Part shown: one piece after another, positions 35,501 to 43,389 of the stretch
How positions within the stretch are numbered: position 1 is the first letter of the stretch
Layout of the letters: every line of letters begins with the position of its first letter
Made by a program: the position numbers and the translations under genes
Source: JBCDHN01 sp965224535
Lineage (GTDB): Bacteria > Verrucomicrobiota > Verrucomicrobiia > Verrucomicrobiales > DEV007
Length of the DNA stretch: 64,000 nt
Assembly (NCBI GenBank): GCA_965224535.1
Contig: CBDCZR010000001.1
Span: 185,704-249,703, forward strand
Reading direction: 5' to 3'
The notes under the pieces: generated by a model
Databases searched by the model: none
Told to the model about the DNA's origin: nothing
The model's input: only the letters and a program-made list of their open reading frames with translations

Positions 35501-36241
35501 GTCGTCAACTACATGCGTTTTCGGCCAAATCATCACAACGTCCGCTCGCAAATTCTTTGCCGATTTGCCTCGTTGCTTCGCTTTGTCACCTCGTGGCGCA
35601 GTCCTGACACCGGCAAGCCCTACGACCGCATCGTCATTTTGGCACACAGTCAGGGTACGGTCATTACCGCGGACATTTTGAAGCTGCTGAAACACGAGCG
35701 CGTGGCCGGCGACAACAACCTGGAACTGTTGACCGCGGCAGACGGCCAAGGAGCTGCGCAGTGCCCGATTCGCGTCTTCACCATGGGCTCCCCGCTCAAG
35801 CAGCTTTACGCCCAGCGCTTCCCCGCCACCTACGGCTGGGCTTGCAATCAACTGGGCGGCGCCGGCATCCAAACCACCGAATTCCAGGGCGTGGAAATGT
35901 GGTGGAACGCCTATCGCAGCGGTGACTACGTGGGACGCTATTTGTGGCGAACCGATGCAGATTGCTTCGTGCCCTACGCCTTCGACCCGGCGCTGAGCAT
36001 CTACCCACCATCCAACGAAGACGACTTCCCCACCATTCGCGAGTATTGCCTCTCACCTGGCGCTCATACCCAGTATTGGAACGAAACCGCGCCTGAAGTG
36101 ATGCGGGATTTGGACCGATTGGTGGGCAACAGCGGAAGGCCGGCGGATTCAACTCCGGCGCAACCATCCAAGTCCGATTCGGCCGAAGTACCCGCACCTA
36201 CCGCGGCGGCTTTGCCGATTTCCGCTCAGCAGGCGAGTTAG
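32588..36241 (+). CDS. giant membrane protein with split alpha/beta-hydrolase
   Basis: A 1217-residue protein. The first strand and turn of a hydrolase fold sit at the very N-terminus (AVIAVHGVADQKP), and the nucleophile elbow (IVILAHSQGTVITADIL, near residue 1020) and a likely catalytic His (SPGAHTQYW, near 1165) sit at the C-terminus. Between them are about ten or eleven hydrophobic helices (clusters near 155-480 and 740-980) and a cytoplasmic or periplasmic soluble stretch. The family is not recognised; a membrane lipase or esterase is the best guess. ATG at 32588 is preferred over the TTG three codons earlier. Its last 44 bp overlap the convergent sulfatase gene. Confidence 0.75.
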   Translation: MAGNNAENVAVIAVHGVADQKPNETAKAAADLLMHLDEVPEEYRQGLSDTRYPGFEHESLRIATAGINLDSLYQRDEAGNVVYDDRKEPLPVLKDEVKAQADGPWLDEAAAQLANFKLERSSENYDTLRLEGSRLQDGQETGIHVYEMYWADLSRLGNKVFSILIALYRLLFELAWVGTRGLGRLKEADYSNSNRFLHWIHRSYAVAISCTIPLCNIFLMALLVVIGSAALAWFEGENLNGSSYRILFSILFALMTVGIYAGWLRRNVKVKPRKGKRKVKVQGWIRGNWEFKLVTAVLLALGSGWLMHQWLSEEGWTVRFVPQVANRQVWTESLLAVLLWFFLLALIWRSVVKLIEQRQGKDRTYWVGGPLIVILTALLAIGLTVPTPLPRMVSGGAFALVMGVAILGIVWMVILFQAGAFAFLGQFQIWRLKWRKRQFAEDTEDSRALQRQIQTLQTAILAITLPTMLTMLLNVGLWWAAIVPLKKTGLLDNVVRNSIEHRERQMTRGEMLQTALAVKSKFPAPEEDGQDDTAPTPKEWRDQLMTEKEDEKVVEELSRLLQAASAQNLAGDDAAKLREQIAAFQGRKRPEPLVPPAHWALNLEKQVIPISQSAGFLSSLDLTGINFSRHKFLIKDAEFKMPKKGRNLTVLARYGGNVHARMFDATGARTDLKGLRLYPKQDEVEELEKLLRSRWGAGELDETSPLRAELIPLMFRFFGRSDFQFSALVDKAMNNTVLPYVNLAFVLVLLLMVASCWLFLPALLSEGTPHSDVERKVQGKVVDPEEEAARHDVLSGKLGATLHNAFAALERAQILLVVCIIGILAGTLVRQLTMARLAKENLEQRAETGRTQVDLHVSGSDLLFLGISRDDVLPLGILKPGDKESERRLPIFQRALNLLPLEKMETVFTLGLEDDDRFYKHAESLSKLIAGLAATAYVGIAVLMLLANTALGNFARPLFDSFRSGMDVALDVVNYMRFRPNHHNVRSQILCRFASLLRFVTSWRSPDTGKPYDRIVILAHSQGTVITADILKLLKHERVAGDNNLELLTAADGQGAAQCPIRVFTMGSPLKQLYAQRFPATYGWACNQLGGAGIQTTEFQGVEMWWNAYRSGDYVGRYLWRTDADCFVPYAFDPALSIYPPSNEDDFPTIREYCLSPGAHTQYWNETAPEVMRDLDRLVGNSGRPADSTPAQPSKSDSAEVPAPTAAALPISAQQAS

Positions 36242-37664
36242 GGCCCATGCTCCACGCCTGGCGTGGAAACGTGCCCTCCAGCAGACGCTGCGCTTGCGCC
36301 AAGACGGCTGCGTTCGGAGGTGTGCCGATGACGTTGCGTGTTTCGCCGGGATCGCTTGCGTGATCGTAGAGTTCGCGCGCTTCCACTTGGCCGGTGGCGA
36401 AGTTGCGCCACTCGGTGTAGCGCAGGTTTTGGGTTCGCACGGACACGCCCATCACCTCCGGCGCGCCCTTGAAATACGCCGGGCGAGGGTGCTGGGTAAA
36501 CGCGCCGGCTTTCACCGCGCCTTGCGGATTTTCCAGCAGCGGAACGAGACTCTTGCCCTCCAAATCCGGCGGAGCGGGGACGCCGCACAGCTCGGCAAGC
36601 GTCGGATACAAATCCAGCAACTCCACCAGCGCCGCGCTGCGTTTTCCGGCGTTTTTCGCGCTCGGCGTGGCGAGGATGAGCGGTACGCGGGCGTCGCGCT
36701 CAAAGTTGGAAGTTTTGCACCACAGCGAGTTTTCGCCCAGGTGAAAGCCATGGTCGCTCCAAAACACGATCGACGTGTTTTCAGCCAAACCCAGGTTTTC
36801 GAGCGCTTCGAGCAGTTTGCCGACCTGCGCGTCCAGGTAGCTGACGCCGGCCAGGTAGCCGTGGCGAAGCTCGCGAACCTCGTCATCCGTCAACTTGCCG
36901 TTTTTGGTGGCGCGGATGAGTTCCCGGCCATCGTGAAAGGCGATGTCAGGCGCGTTTTCGGGCCGGCCGGGGTGAGCGGGCAAGGAAATTTGGCTGCGCT
37001 GGTAGAGGTCCCAATATTTGCGCGGCGGGTTGAAGGGCAGGTGCGGTTTCCAGAAGCCGACGGCGAGGAAAAACGGTTGGTCCGGCTGTTGCGCGCGTTC
37101 CTGCAAGGCTTCCACGGCCAGGTTCGCGATTCGCCCGTCAAAGTAGGCCTCGTCCGGAACGTCCAGGTTTTCGCAACGCGGCGCGGTGGCGGAATTTGGC
37201 TGATTTTGGTTGGTTAGCGCCTTGTCGTTGCCGTGGCTGTTGTAGTGCATGACCGCCGGCACGCTCCAGCTTTGGGGATCGCCCTTGTAGGCGTCTTGCC
37301 GCCAGTTGTGGAATATTTTGCCAATGTTTTGGGCAAAATACCCATGCTGCTTGAACGCCTGCGGCAAGGTGACGATGTTAGGGCGCGCTTGGCGAAAATG
37401 GGTCGGCAAATCCCAGATTTTCAGCGTGTCTGGCCGCAGCCCGGTGAGGAGCGAGGCGCGCGAGGGGTTGCACACGGCTTGTTGGCAGTAGGCGCGGTCA
37501 AAGGTGATTCCCCGCGCCGCCAGGGCATCCAGGTGCGGGGTTTTTACCTCGGGATGACCGTAGCAACCCAAGTCGTTGCGCAAATCATCCGCGGCGATGA
37601 AGAGGACGTTGGGCGCTGCGCCGGCAATGTGCGGCAGCAGGAGGAAAAGTGGCAGGATTTTCAT
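36198..37664 (-). CDS. secreted type I sulfatase (iduronate-2-sulfatase-like)
   Basis: Removes sulfate esters from polysaccharides after export. The 488-residue protein has a signal peptide (MKILPLFLLLPHIAGAA), metal-site aspartates (FIAADDLRND) and the formylglycine motif CNPSRASLLTG with C65, which needs a formylglycine-generating enzyme. FWSDHGFHLGENSLW and the C-terminal RELYDHASDPGETRNV are typical of the iduronate-2-sulfatase-like group common in Verrucomicrobiota. The 3' end overlaps the convergent hydrolase gene by 44 bp. A 9-bp-period hairpin repeat separates it from the upstream lipoprotein gene. Confidence 0.92.
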   Translation of the reverse strand: MKILPLFLLLPHIAGAAPNVLFIAADDLRNDLGCYGHPEVKTPHLDALAARGITFDRAYCQQAVCNPSRASLLTGLRPDTLKIWDLPTHFRQARPNIVTLPQAFKQHGYFAQNIGKIFHNWRQDAYKGDPQSWSVPAVMHYNSHGNDKALTNQNQPNSATAPRCENLDVPDEAYFDGRIANLAVEALQERAQQPDQPFFLAVGFWKPHLPFNPPRKYWDLYQRSQISLPAHPGRPENAPDIAFHDGRELIRATKNGKLTDDEVRELRHGYLAGVSYLDAQVGKLLEALENLGLAENTSIVFWSDHGFHLGENSLWCKTSNFERDARVPLILATPSAKNAGKRSAALVELLDLYPTLAELCGVPAPPDLEGKSLVPLLENPQGAVKAGAFTQHPRPAYFKGAPEVMGVSVRTQNLRYTEWRNFATGQVEARELYDHASDPGETRNVIGTPPNAAVLAQAQRLLEGTFPRQAWSMGPNSPAERKSAKPPR

Positions 37665-37672
37665 GGTGTGAG

Positions 37673-37760
37673 GAAGGGACCTAAGGGACAAAAAGGACCA
37701 AAGCGACAAAACTCCGAAACGTCGTCCTTTTGGTCCGTTTCGTCCCTTAGGTCTCTTCAA
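37673..37760. repeat. 9-bp-period hairpin repeat (GGGACCTAA family), copy 2
   Basis: Units such as GGGACCTAA, GGGACAAAA and AGGACCAAA every 9 bp are followed by the complementary units TTTTGGTCC and CTTAGGTCT. It fills the gap between the sulfatase start and the lipoprotein stop. Same family as 26603-26693 and 55741-55860. Confidence 0.8.
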
Positions 37761-37768
37761 GTCACGGG

Positions 37769-38230
37769 TCACCGCGTGGTAGCCTGCCACTCCGTCACCT
37801 TGCCCTTGGTGAAAACCACCCGCGCATCCGGCTCATCGCGGTAGTAGGGGTCCCCGCCGATGGGAAAATTGACGCCGTAGCCAAAATGTCCACCGCCGCG
37901 GCCGTAACCGTAGCCGCCGTAGCCATAGCCGATGTTGACTCGCGGGCCGCCGTAGCGATATCCGCCGCCATAGGTCCAGGTTTCGACCGATCTACCCTCC
38001 CTACTGCCCTGAGCCACGTGCTCCGGCGGTCCCCAGGCCAGGAACACGGCGTTTTTGTTCATGCCCTCGGCAATCCGCCCTTCCTGGACGAGCAAGCGAT
38101 GATTTTCGCCAAGCTGCTCGAACAGCTCCGGATGTTTGGCGATGCGTTTCTGGATGACCTGGGTGGTGGAACAACCCGCCAGCAGAAAAACGGCGGCGAG
38201 CACGGGCAGAGGTTTGAGGAGGGTTTTCAT
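37769..38230 (-). CDS. Gly/Tyr-rich lipoprotein with BamE/SmpA-like motif
   Basis: A 153-residue predicted outer-membrane or periplasmic lipoprotein with lipobox LAGC (C20). The central motif EGRIAEGMNKNAVFLAWGPP resembles the SmpA/BamE-type 'I..GMTKxxVxxLLGxP' helix-turn. It is followed by a Gly/Tyr-rich stretch (GGYRYGGPRVNIGYGYGGYG) and a beta strand rich end (ARVVFTKGKVTEW). The start at MKTLLKPLPV is the one with the lipoprotein signal. Function unknown; envelope biogenesis is possible. Confidence 0.8.
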   Translation of the reverse strand: MKTLLKPLPVLAAVFLLAGCSTTQVIQKRIAKHPELFEQLGENHRLLVQEGRIAEGMNKNAVFLAWGPPEHVAQGSREGRSVETWTYGGGYRYGGPRVNIGYGYGGYGYGRGGGHFGYGVNFPIGGDPYYRDEPDARVVFTKGKVTEWQATTR

Positions 38231-38286
38231 TTCGTTGCCTGACACGCTACCCCCGGTTTTGTTCCGTTTCAATCCAACCGGCGCGG

Positions 38287-41200
38287 CTATTTGCAGATGA
38301 AATCGTCGCGATTCATGATGATGCTGGCGATCATCGTCCAGGTGGCCAATTCCGCGGTTTCGAAGTCGGTGGAAACCTCGCTGTCGCCGGTTTCGAGCAG
38401 ATTTTTGGCTTCCTGCGGCGCGTTTTTGAAGTGCGCGCGAAATTCCGCCGCCGCGGCCGTCAGTTCGTCCAAATCGCGCGAATCAACGGGCCGGGTGAAG
38501 ACGGTGCGCATCAAGTTGGCCACACGCAACAAATCGTTGTCCACCACACCCATGGCCCCGGTGGCGAGGTGACGCGCGGCTTCCACGAACTGGGGATCGT
38601 TCAGCAAAACCAGCGCCTGCATGGGCGTGTTGGTCCGCTCCCGGCGCACCAGGCAGCTTTCGCGCGTGGGGGCGTCAAACGCGGCCATGGACGTGGGCGG
38701 CGACGTCTTTTTCCAGAAGGTGTAGAGGCTGCGGCGATAGAGCGCCTCCCCGGCATCTTGCTTGAATTCGCGCGTATTGCTCCCGGCAAAGGCCACCGGT
38801 TTCCACACGCCCGCCGGTTGGTAGGGCTTGACGCTGGGACCGCCGATTTTTCGCACCAACAGGCCGCTGGCGGCCAATGCCTGGTCGCGCAAGACCTCGG
38901 CGTCCATGCGCACGCGCGGTCCGCGGGCCAGGTAGCGGTTTCCGGGGTCCGCGGCGTATTTTTCGGGCGAAAACCGGGCGCTTTGGCGATAGGCGCCGGA
39001 GGTGACCAGCAACTTGACGATGTGATTGACGTCCCAGCCGCTTTCCACGAATTCCGCGGCTAACCAATCGAGCAAAGCCGGGTGCGACGGCGGTGTTCCC
39101 ATCGCGCCAAAATCCTCCGCCGTGTCCACCAGTCCCGTGCCGAAAATCGACTGCCAGATGCGGTTGACCGTTACCCGCGCCGTCAGCGGGTTGGCGGGAT
39201 CCACCAGCCATTTGGCCAAACCCAGCCGGTTGCGCGCCAAATCCGCCTTCATCCGCGGCAGCGCCAGCGGAACGTCCGGACCCACCTCCTCGCCGGGCTG
39301 GTCGTATTCGCCGCGATTCAACACCCGGGCCCGCGGTTGGGAGCCTGCGCGTTCCTCGGTCACCAGGCTGGTGGTGGAGCGCGCGTAGATGAAGTCGCCC
39401 CGCGTCTGAGTTTGCGCCACAATCCGCGCGGACTGGTGAAATTCGTCGTCGATCACCTGGTTGTGGTAGCGCGCCGCCAGTTCGCGTTGGCCGCTTTCCA
39501 GCCCGGCCCAGGGGTTGCGCCGGTTCAGAAGCTCGCGCAGCTCGAATTCCCGCGCCAACAGCCGCACTTCGTCGTCGTTGAGCCAGCGCCGGTAGATTCG
39601 CACGTCGCTCATCCCGCCGGTGGGGAGTTTGGGCGCGATTTTCAGCGGTTTGCCGGAAAGCGGCACGGCGGCGACGTAGTTTTCGGTGGAATTTCGCAAA
39701 TTTCGCCGCTCGCCGTCCACCAGGATGGAGATGGCCGAATTCGCTTGCCCGCCGGAATAGCGCACGCACACGTGCGACCAAGCCCGCGGCGTCAACGCCT
39801 CCTCACCGGGCAACAACCCGCGGATTTTGCCGCCCAGGCCGTCGTTCAGCTCAAAAGTTAGGGAGCCCTTGGTGGTGGTGGTGATTTTCCAACCCAGCGT
39901 CTTCTTGCCGTCGTCGATTTTTTCGGTTTGATCCAGCAGCACCGCACCAACCAGCTTGTCCGGCGTGCGAACCCAGAAACTGATGGTTAGCGGCGCATCC
40001 GAGCGCGACGGCCCCACCAGCTCCGCCTCCAGATTTGCGCCCTCCTCAAAGCGCATGCCGCGTTTGCCTGCGGGGTGACCGGTTGCCCACGTCGCCCCTT
40101 TGGGCAGCTCCGCCTCTTTTTCGTTGAGCGGCAGCCACAGGCTCAAATTGTCCGAGCGGATCGGCCGATCGAAGGCGCCAACCGACATTCGCCACCACGC
40201 CTGGATCGCCTCGGCGTCGGTTTGCATCTTTTTTTCGGCTCCGGCGCGAATTTCGCCGATTTGCTTCCATTCCGCCAAATGCTCCGGTTTCGGCATGACC
40301 ACGACCGGCGGCGAATCCTTTTGGTTGCCGTCCATGGCCGGTTGGGTTGTGTTGTTGAAGAAGGCGCCCAGGGCGTAAAATTCGGGCTGTGTCAGGGGAT
40401 CGAATTTGTGATCGTGACAGACCGAGCAACCCGCGGTCAGCCCCAAAAACACCGTCGACACGGTCTCCACGCGATCGACCATGTAGCGCACGTCCAATTC
40501 CGCCGGAATCGCCCCGCCTTCGGACGTGGTGATGTTGCAGCGATTGAATCCGGTGGCGATTTTCTGATCCAGCGTCGCATTCGGCAGCAAATCGCCGGCA
40601 AGCTGCTCGATCGCGAACCGGTCGAACGGCATGTTGGCGTTGAAAGCGCGGATCACCCAATCGCGGTAGGGCCAAATTTCGCGGTAGTTGTCCAGGTGCA
40701 TCCCGTGGGTGTCGCCGTAACGCGCCGCGTCCAGCCAGTAGCGCGCGCGGTGTTCCCCGGCGTGCGGCGACTTCAGCAATTCATCCACGTAGCGCTCGTA
40801 GGCGTCATCGCGGAGATCCAGGATGAAGCGCTCGACATCGCGCCACGCGGGCGGCAATCCGGTCACATCCAGGGCGGCGCGGCGGGCGAATTCGTGCATC
40901 GTCACCTCGGGATTCGGCTCCAGCCCCAGGGCCTCCAATTTGGCGAGGATGAAGTGGTCGATCGGGTTGCGGATTTCGAATTTCGGGCGGCGAATTTCCG
41001 GCAAAGCCGGCCGCACGATGGGTTGGAACGCCCAGTGCCCCTCCCATTTCGCACCTTCCTTCACCCAAGCCGCCAACAGCGCTTTTTGGTTCGATTTCAG
41101 CGATTTTTCCGACTTCGGCGGCGGCATCACCTCGTCCGGATCGCTGCTGGTGACTCGCGCGAGGATTTCCGCGGCCAATTTGGGCGAAATCTCGGTGTCC

Positions 41201-41364
41201 AGCCGCAAATCCGCCTTTCGCCCGTGCTCGTCCGGCCCGTGACACCCGAAGCAGTTTTGCGAGAGGATCGGCCGGATTTGCGCATTGAACGCGACTGGCT
41301 CGGCCGGGACGGTTGCGAGGGAAATCAGCAACGTGGCGACGCCGATCGCGAGGTTGCGAGACAT
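38287..41364 (-). CDS. secreted DUF1549/DUF1553 cytochrome c-like protein with LamG domain
   Basis: A 1025-residue paralogue of the protein at 9810-12851. Signal peptide MSRNLAIGVATLLISLATVP, heme-binding CFGCH in the planctomycete cytochrome domain, DUF1549 (RYWLDAARYGDTHG) with CSVCHDHKFDP, then a LamG/concanavalin-like domain (SFWVRTPDKLVGAVLLDQ, WSHVCVRYSGG) and DUF1553 (NRIWQSIFGTGLVDTAEDFG, NTPMQALVLLNDPQFV). The LamG insert distinguishes it from the first copy and suggests glycan binding. As with the first copy, no DUF1501 gene follows. An alternative ATG lies six codons upstream (41382). Confidence 0.9.
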   Translation of the reverse strand: MSRNLAIGVATLLISLATVPAEPVAFNAQIRPILSQNCFGCHGPDEHGRKADLRLDTEISPKLAAEILARVTSSDPDEVMPPPKSEKSLKSNQKALLAAWVKEGAKWEGHWAFQPIVRPALPEIRRPKFEIRNPIDHFILAKLEALGLEPNPEVTMHEFARRAALDVTGLPPAWRDVERFILDLRDDAYERYVDELLKSPHAGEHRARYWLDAARYGDTHGMHLDNYREIWPYRDWVIRAFNANMPFDRFAIEQLAGDLLPNATLDQKIATGFNRCNITTSEGGAIPAELDVRYMVDRVETVSTVFLGLTAGCSVCHDHKFDPLTQPEFYALGAFFNNTTQPAMDGNQKDSPPVVVMPKPEHLAEWKQIGEIRAGAEKKMQTDAEAIQAWWRMSVGAFDRPIRSDNLSLWLPLNEKEAELPKGATWATGHPAGKRGMRFEEGANLEAELVGPSRSDAPLTISFWVRTPDKLVGAVLLDQTEKIDDGKKTLGWKITTTTKGSLTFELNDGLGGKIRGLLPGEEALTPRAWSHVCVRYSGGQANSAISILVDGERRNLRNSTENYVAAVPLSGKPLKIAPKLPTGGMSDVRIYRRWLNDDEVRLLAREFELRELLNRRNPWAGLESGQRELAARYHNQVIDDEFHQSARIVAQTQTRGDFIYARSTTSLVTEERAGSQPRARVLNRGEYDQPGEEVGPDVPLALPRMKADLARNRLGLAKWLVDPANPLTARVTVNRIWQSIFGTGLVDTAEDFGAMGTPPSHPALLDWLAAEFVESGWDVNHIVKLLVTSGAYRQSARFSPEKYAADPGNRYLARGPRVRMDAEVLRDQALAASGLLVRKIGGPSVKPYQPAGVWKPVAFAGSNTREFKQDAGEALYRRSLYTFWKKTSPPTSMAAFDAPTRESCLVRRERTNTPMQALVLLNDPQFVEAARHLATGAMGVVDNDLLRVANLMRTVFTRPVDSRDLDELTAAAAEFRAHFKNAPQEAKNLLETGDSEVSTDFETAELATWTMIASIIMNRDDFICK

Positions 41365-41483
41365 AAAAGATGTCCTCTGCATAATCCCGCCATTCAAGCA
41401 CAGCTTCCCCGGCGCCGCCAGCGGCTCCAGCGGTTTTCGCGTTCCGGGCGGCTGGAGGGCCTCCGCTGCGATTTTTTTTTCGG

Positions 41484-42437
41484 TCAATCCTTCGATGATT
41501 TCGGGTCCAACGCATCGCGCAAACCATCGCCGAGGAAATTCAGGCAAAACAGCGTGGCGCTGAAGAACAACGCCGGGAACCAGAGCAGCCAGGGCTCGCT
41601 CAGCATCTGGTCGGCCCCTTCCTTGATCAGGGTGCCCCAACTGCTGCGCGGCGGTTGCACGCCCAAACCCAGGAAACTGAGCACCGCTTCCAAACGCATC
41701 ACCGCCGGCACCGTCAGCGTGGTGTAGACGATGACCGGGCCGATGACGTTCGGCACGAGGTGGCGCAGCATGATCCGCCAGTGGCCGTAACCCAGGCTGA
41801 CCGCGGCTTCGACGAATTCCTGCTTTTTGAGCGAGAGCACCTGCCCGCGGACGATCCGCGCCATGGTGAGCCATTCCACCGCGCCGATGGCGAGAAAAAT
41901 CAGCCAAATCGCGCGTCCGAACACCAAGGTTAGCAAAATGACGATGAGCGTGAACGGCAGCGCGTAGCCGATATCGACCACGCGCATCATAAACGCATCG
42001 ACCCGCCCGCCGACGTAGCCGGAAATGGTGCCGTAGATCACCCCGATCGTCATCGAGACCAACGTGGCCATGAACCCGACCGCCAACGAAATTTGGCCCC
42101 CGGCGCGGATTCGCGCAAAAATGTCGCGCCCCAGCGAGTCGGAGCCAAACCAGTAGGTGCCGGTGATGGTTTTTCCGGGATTATTCTCGTCTTCCACCTC
42201 GTAGGTTGCGAGCGAGGGCGCTTTGGAGCGGAGTTGAAGTTGGTTGCTGTCCGGATCGTTGGAGAGGTCAAGCGGACGGGTAACCAGCTCGCCGAAGCAA
42301 AAAATGGTGATCGCGATGAAGAGGAACAGGCAAATCATCGCCAGCCGGTTTTTGCTCAGCCGAATCCAGGCGTCGCGGCCCAGGGAGCTGCCTTTTTCCA
42401 GTTGGTGCGGAGCGGGTGCTGTTTCGAAATCGGCCAT
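41484..42437 (-). CDS. oppC: oligopeptide/dipeptide ABC transporter permease, OppC type
   Basis: Inner-membrane permease. The 317-residue protein has a cytoplasmic N-terminal tail (LGRDAWIRLSKNRLAM), a first helix, a large periplasmic segment with YWFGSDSLGRDIFARI, and the transporter loop EFVEAAVSLGYGHWRIMLRHLVPN that contacts the ATPase. Six helices are visible. It starts 7 bp after oppB ends; oppA is first in the operon. The ATP-binding subunits (OppD/OppF) are not encoded next to it, so they must come from elsewhere. Confidence 0.93.
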   Translation of the reverse strand: MADFETAPAPHQLEKGSSLGRDAWIRLSKNRLAMICLFLFIAITIFCFGELVTRPLDLSNDPDSNQLQLRSKAPSLATYEVEDENNPGKTITGTYWFGSDSLGRDIFARIRAGGQISLAVGFMATLVSMTIGVIYGTISGYVGGRVDAFMMRVVDIGYALPFTLIVILLTLVFGRAIWLIFLAIGAVEWLTMARIVRGQVLSLKKQEFVEAAVSLGYGHWRIMLRHLVPNVIGPVIVYTTLTVPAVMRLEAVLSFLGLGVQPPRSSWGTLIKEGADQMLSEPWLLWFPALFFSATLFCLNFLGDGLRDALDPKSSKD

Positions 42438-42444
42438 GGCGAGG

Positions 42445-43386
42445 TTAGGATGTGGCTTCCCGGCTTTCGCCGCGCAAACGTGGGTTCATCGCGACCTGGG
42501 CCAGGTCGACGAGCAGGTTCATGACCAAAATCAGCACGCCGTAGACCAGCACGCAGGCCATGATCAAAAAATGGTCGCGGTTGAAGATGGCGTTGATGAA
42601 GAGGATGCCTTGCCCGGGAATCGCGAAAATTTTCTCGACGACGAAGGAGCCGCCAATCAACCCGGCGATCGCCGGCCCCATGAACGTGACCGAGGGCAGC
42701 AGCCCGCCCTTGAGCGTATGGACGACGAGGATGCGCCACTCCGGCAATCCCTTGGCCCGCGCCGTGCGCACAAAGTCCTGGTTGAGGATGTCCAGCATGC
42801 CGCCGCGGGTTAACCTGGCAAAGTAGCCAGCGTAGAACAAACCCAGGGTCAGCGCGGGCAACATCCAGCTTGCTGGCCCCCACCAACCGGCGGCGTCAAA
42901 CCACCCCAGCTTGATACCCAACCACTGGGAGAAAACCGGGCCCAAAACCAGCGTCGGCAGGCAAATCCCGATCAGCGCCAGCGACATGAGCCCGTAGTCC
43001 ATCGCGCTGTTTTTCCGCGCCGCGGCAATGACCCCGATGGGGATGCCCAAAGCCAATGCGACGACCAACCCGCCCATGGCGATGCGGAAGGAAATGGGAA
43101 AGGAACTGGCGATGAGTTCGGGAATTTTGAACCCGGAATTGCTCATCGAGTCCACGTCGTGAAAAAACGTCGCCGCGCGCCAATAATACATGCCCAACTG
43201 GACCGGCCAAGGCTTGTCGAGTGCGAATTGCGCCTCCATTTGAGCCAGCAGATGCTCCGGAATTTGCCGGTCGCCGGCCTGGAACGGACTGCCCGGCACC
43301 ATCTTGATGAGGAAGAAGGTTACCGTGATGATGCACAGCAACACGACAATGGCCTGGAGCAACCGGTTGAGCAAAAATCGCAGCAT
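42445..43386 (-). CDS. oppB: oligopeptide/dipeptide ABC transporter permease, OppB type
   Basis: Partner permease of OppC. The 313-residue protein begins with the characteristic MLRFLLNRLLQAIVVLLCI and FFLIKMVPGSPF, and contains the ATPase-contact loop DFVRTARAKGLPEWRILVVH. Six transmembrane helices are expected. It starts 3 bp after oppA stops and is followed 7 bp later by oppC. Confidence 0.93.
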   Translation of the reverse strand: MLRFLLNRLLQAIVVLLCIITVTFFLIKMVPGSPFQAGDRQIPEHLLAQMEAQFALDKPWPVQLGMYYWRAATFFHDVDSMSNSGFKIPELIASSFPISFRIAMGGLVVALALGIPIGVIAAARKNSAMDYGLMSLALIGICLPTLVLGPVFSQWLGIKLGWFDAAGWWGPASWMLPALTLGLFYAGYFARLTRGGMLDILNQDFVRTARAKGLPEWRILVVHTLKGGLLPSVTFMGPAIAGLIGGSFVVEKIFAIPGQGILFINAIFNRDHFLIMACVLVYGVLILVMNLLVDLAQVAMNPRLRGESREATS

Positions 43387-43389
43387 AAC

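Noticed and set aside
41365..41483. CAGCGG...CCGCTG hairpin followed by nine T as an intrinsic terminator
   Set aside because: The T-run is on the plus strand, but the genes on both sides are transcribed on the minus strand, so it has no transcript to terminate.
40075..41727. 550-codon plus-strand frame opposite the second DUF1553 gene
   Set aside because: Antisense shadow; no recognisable motif, and the minus-strand protein is unmistakable.
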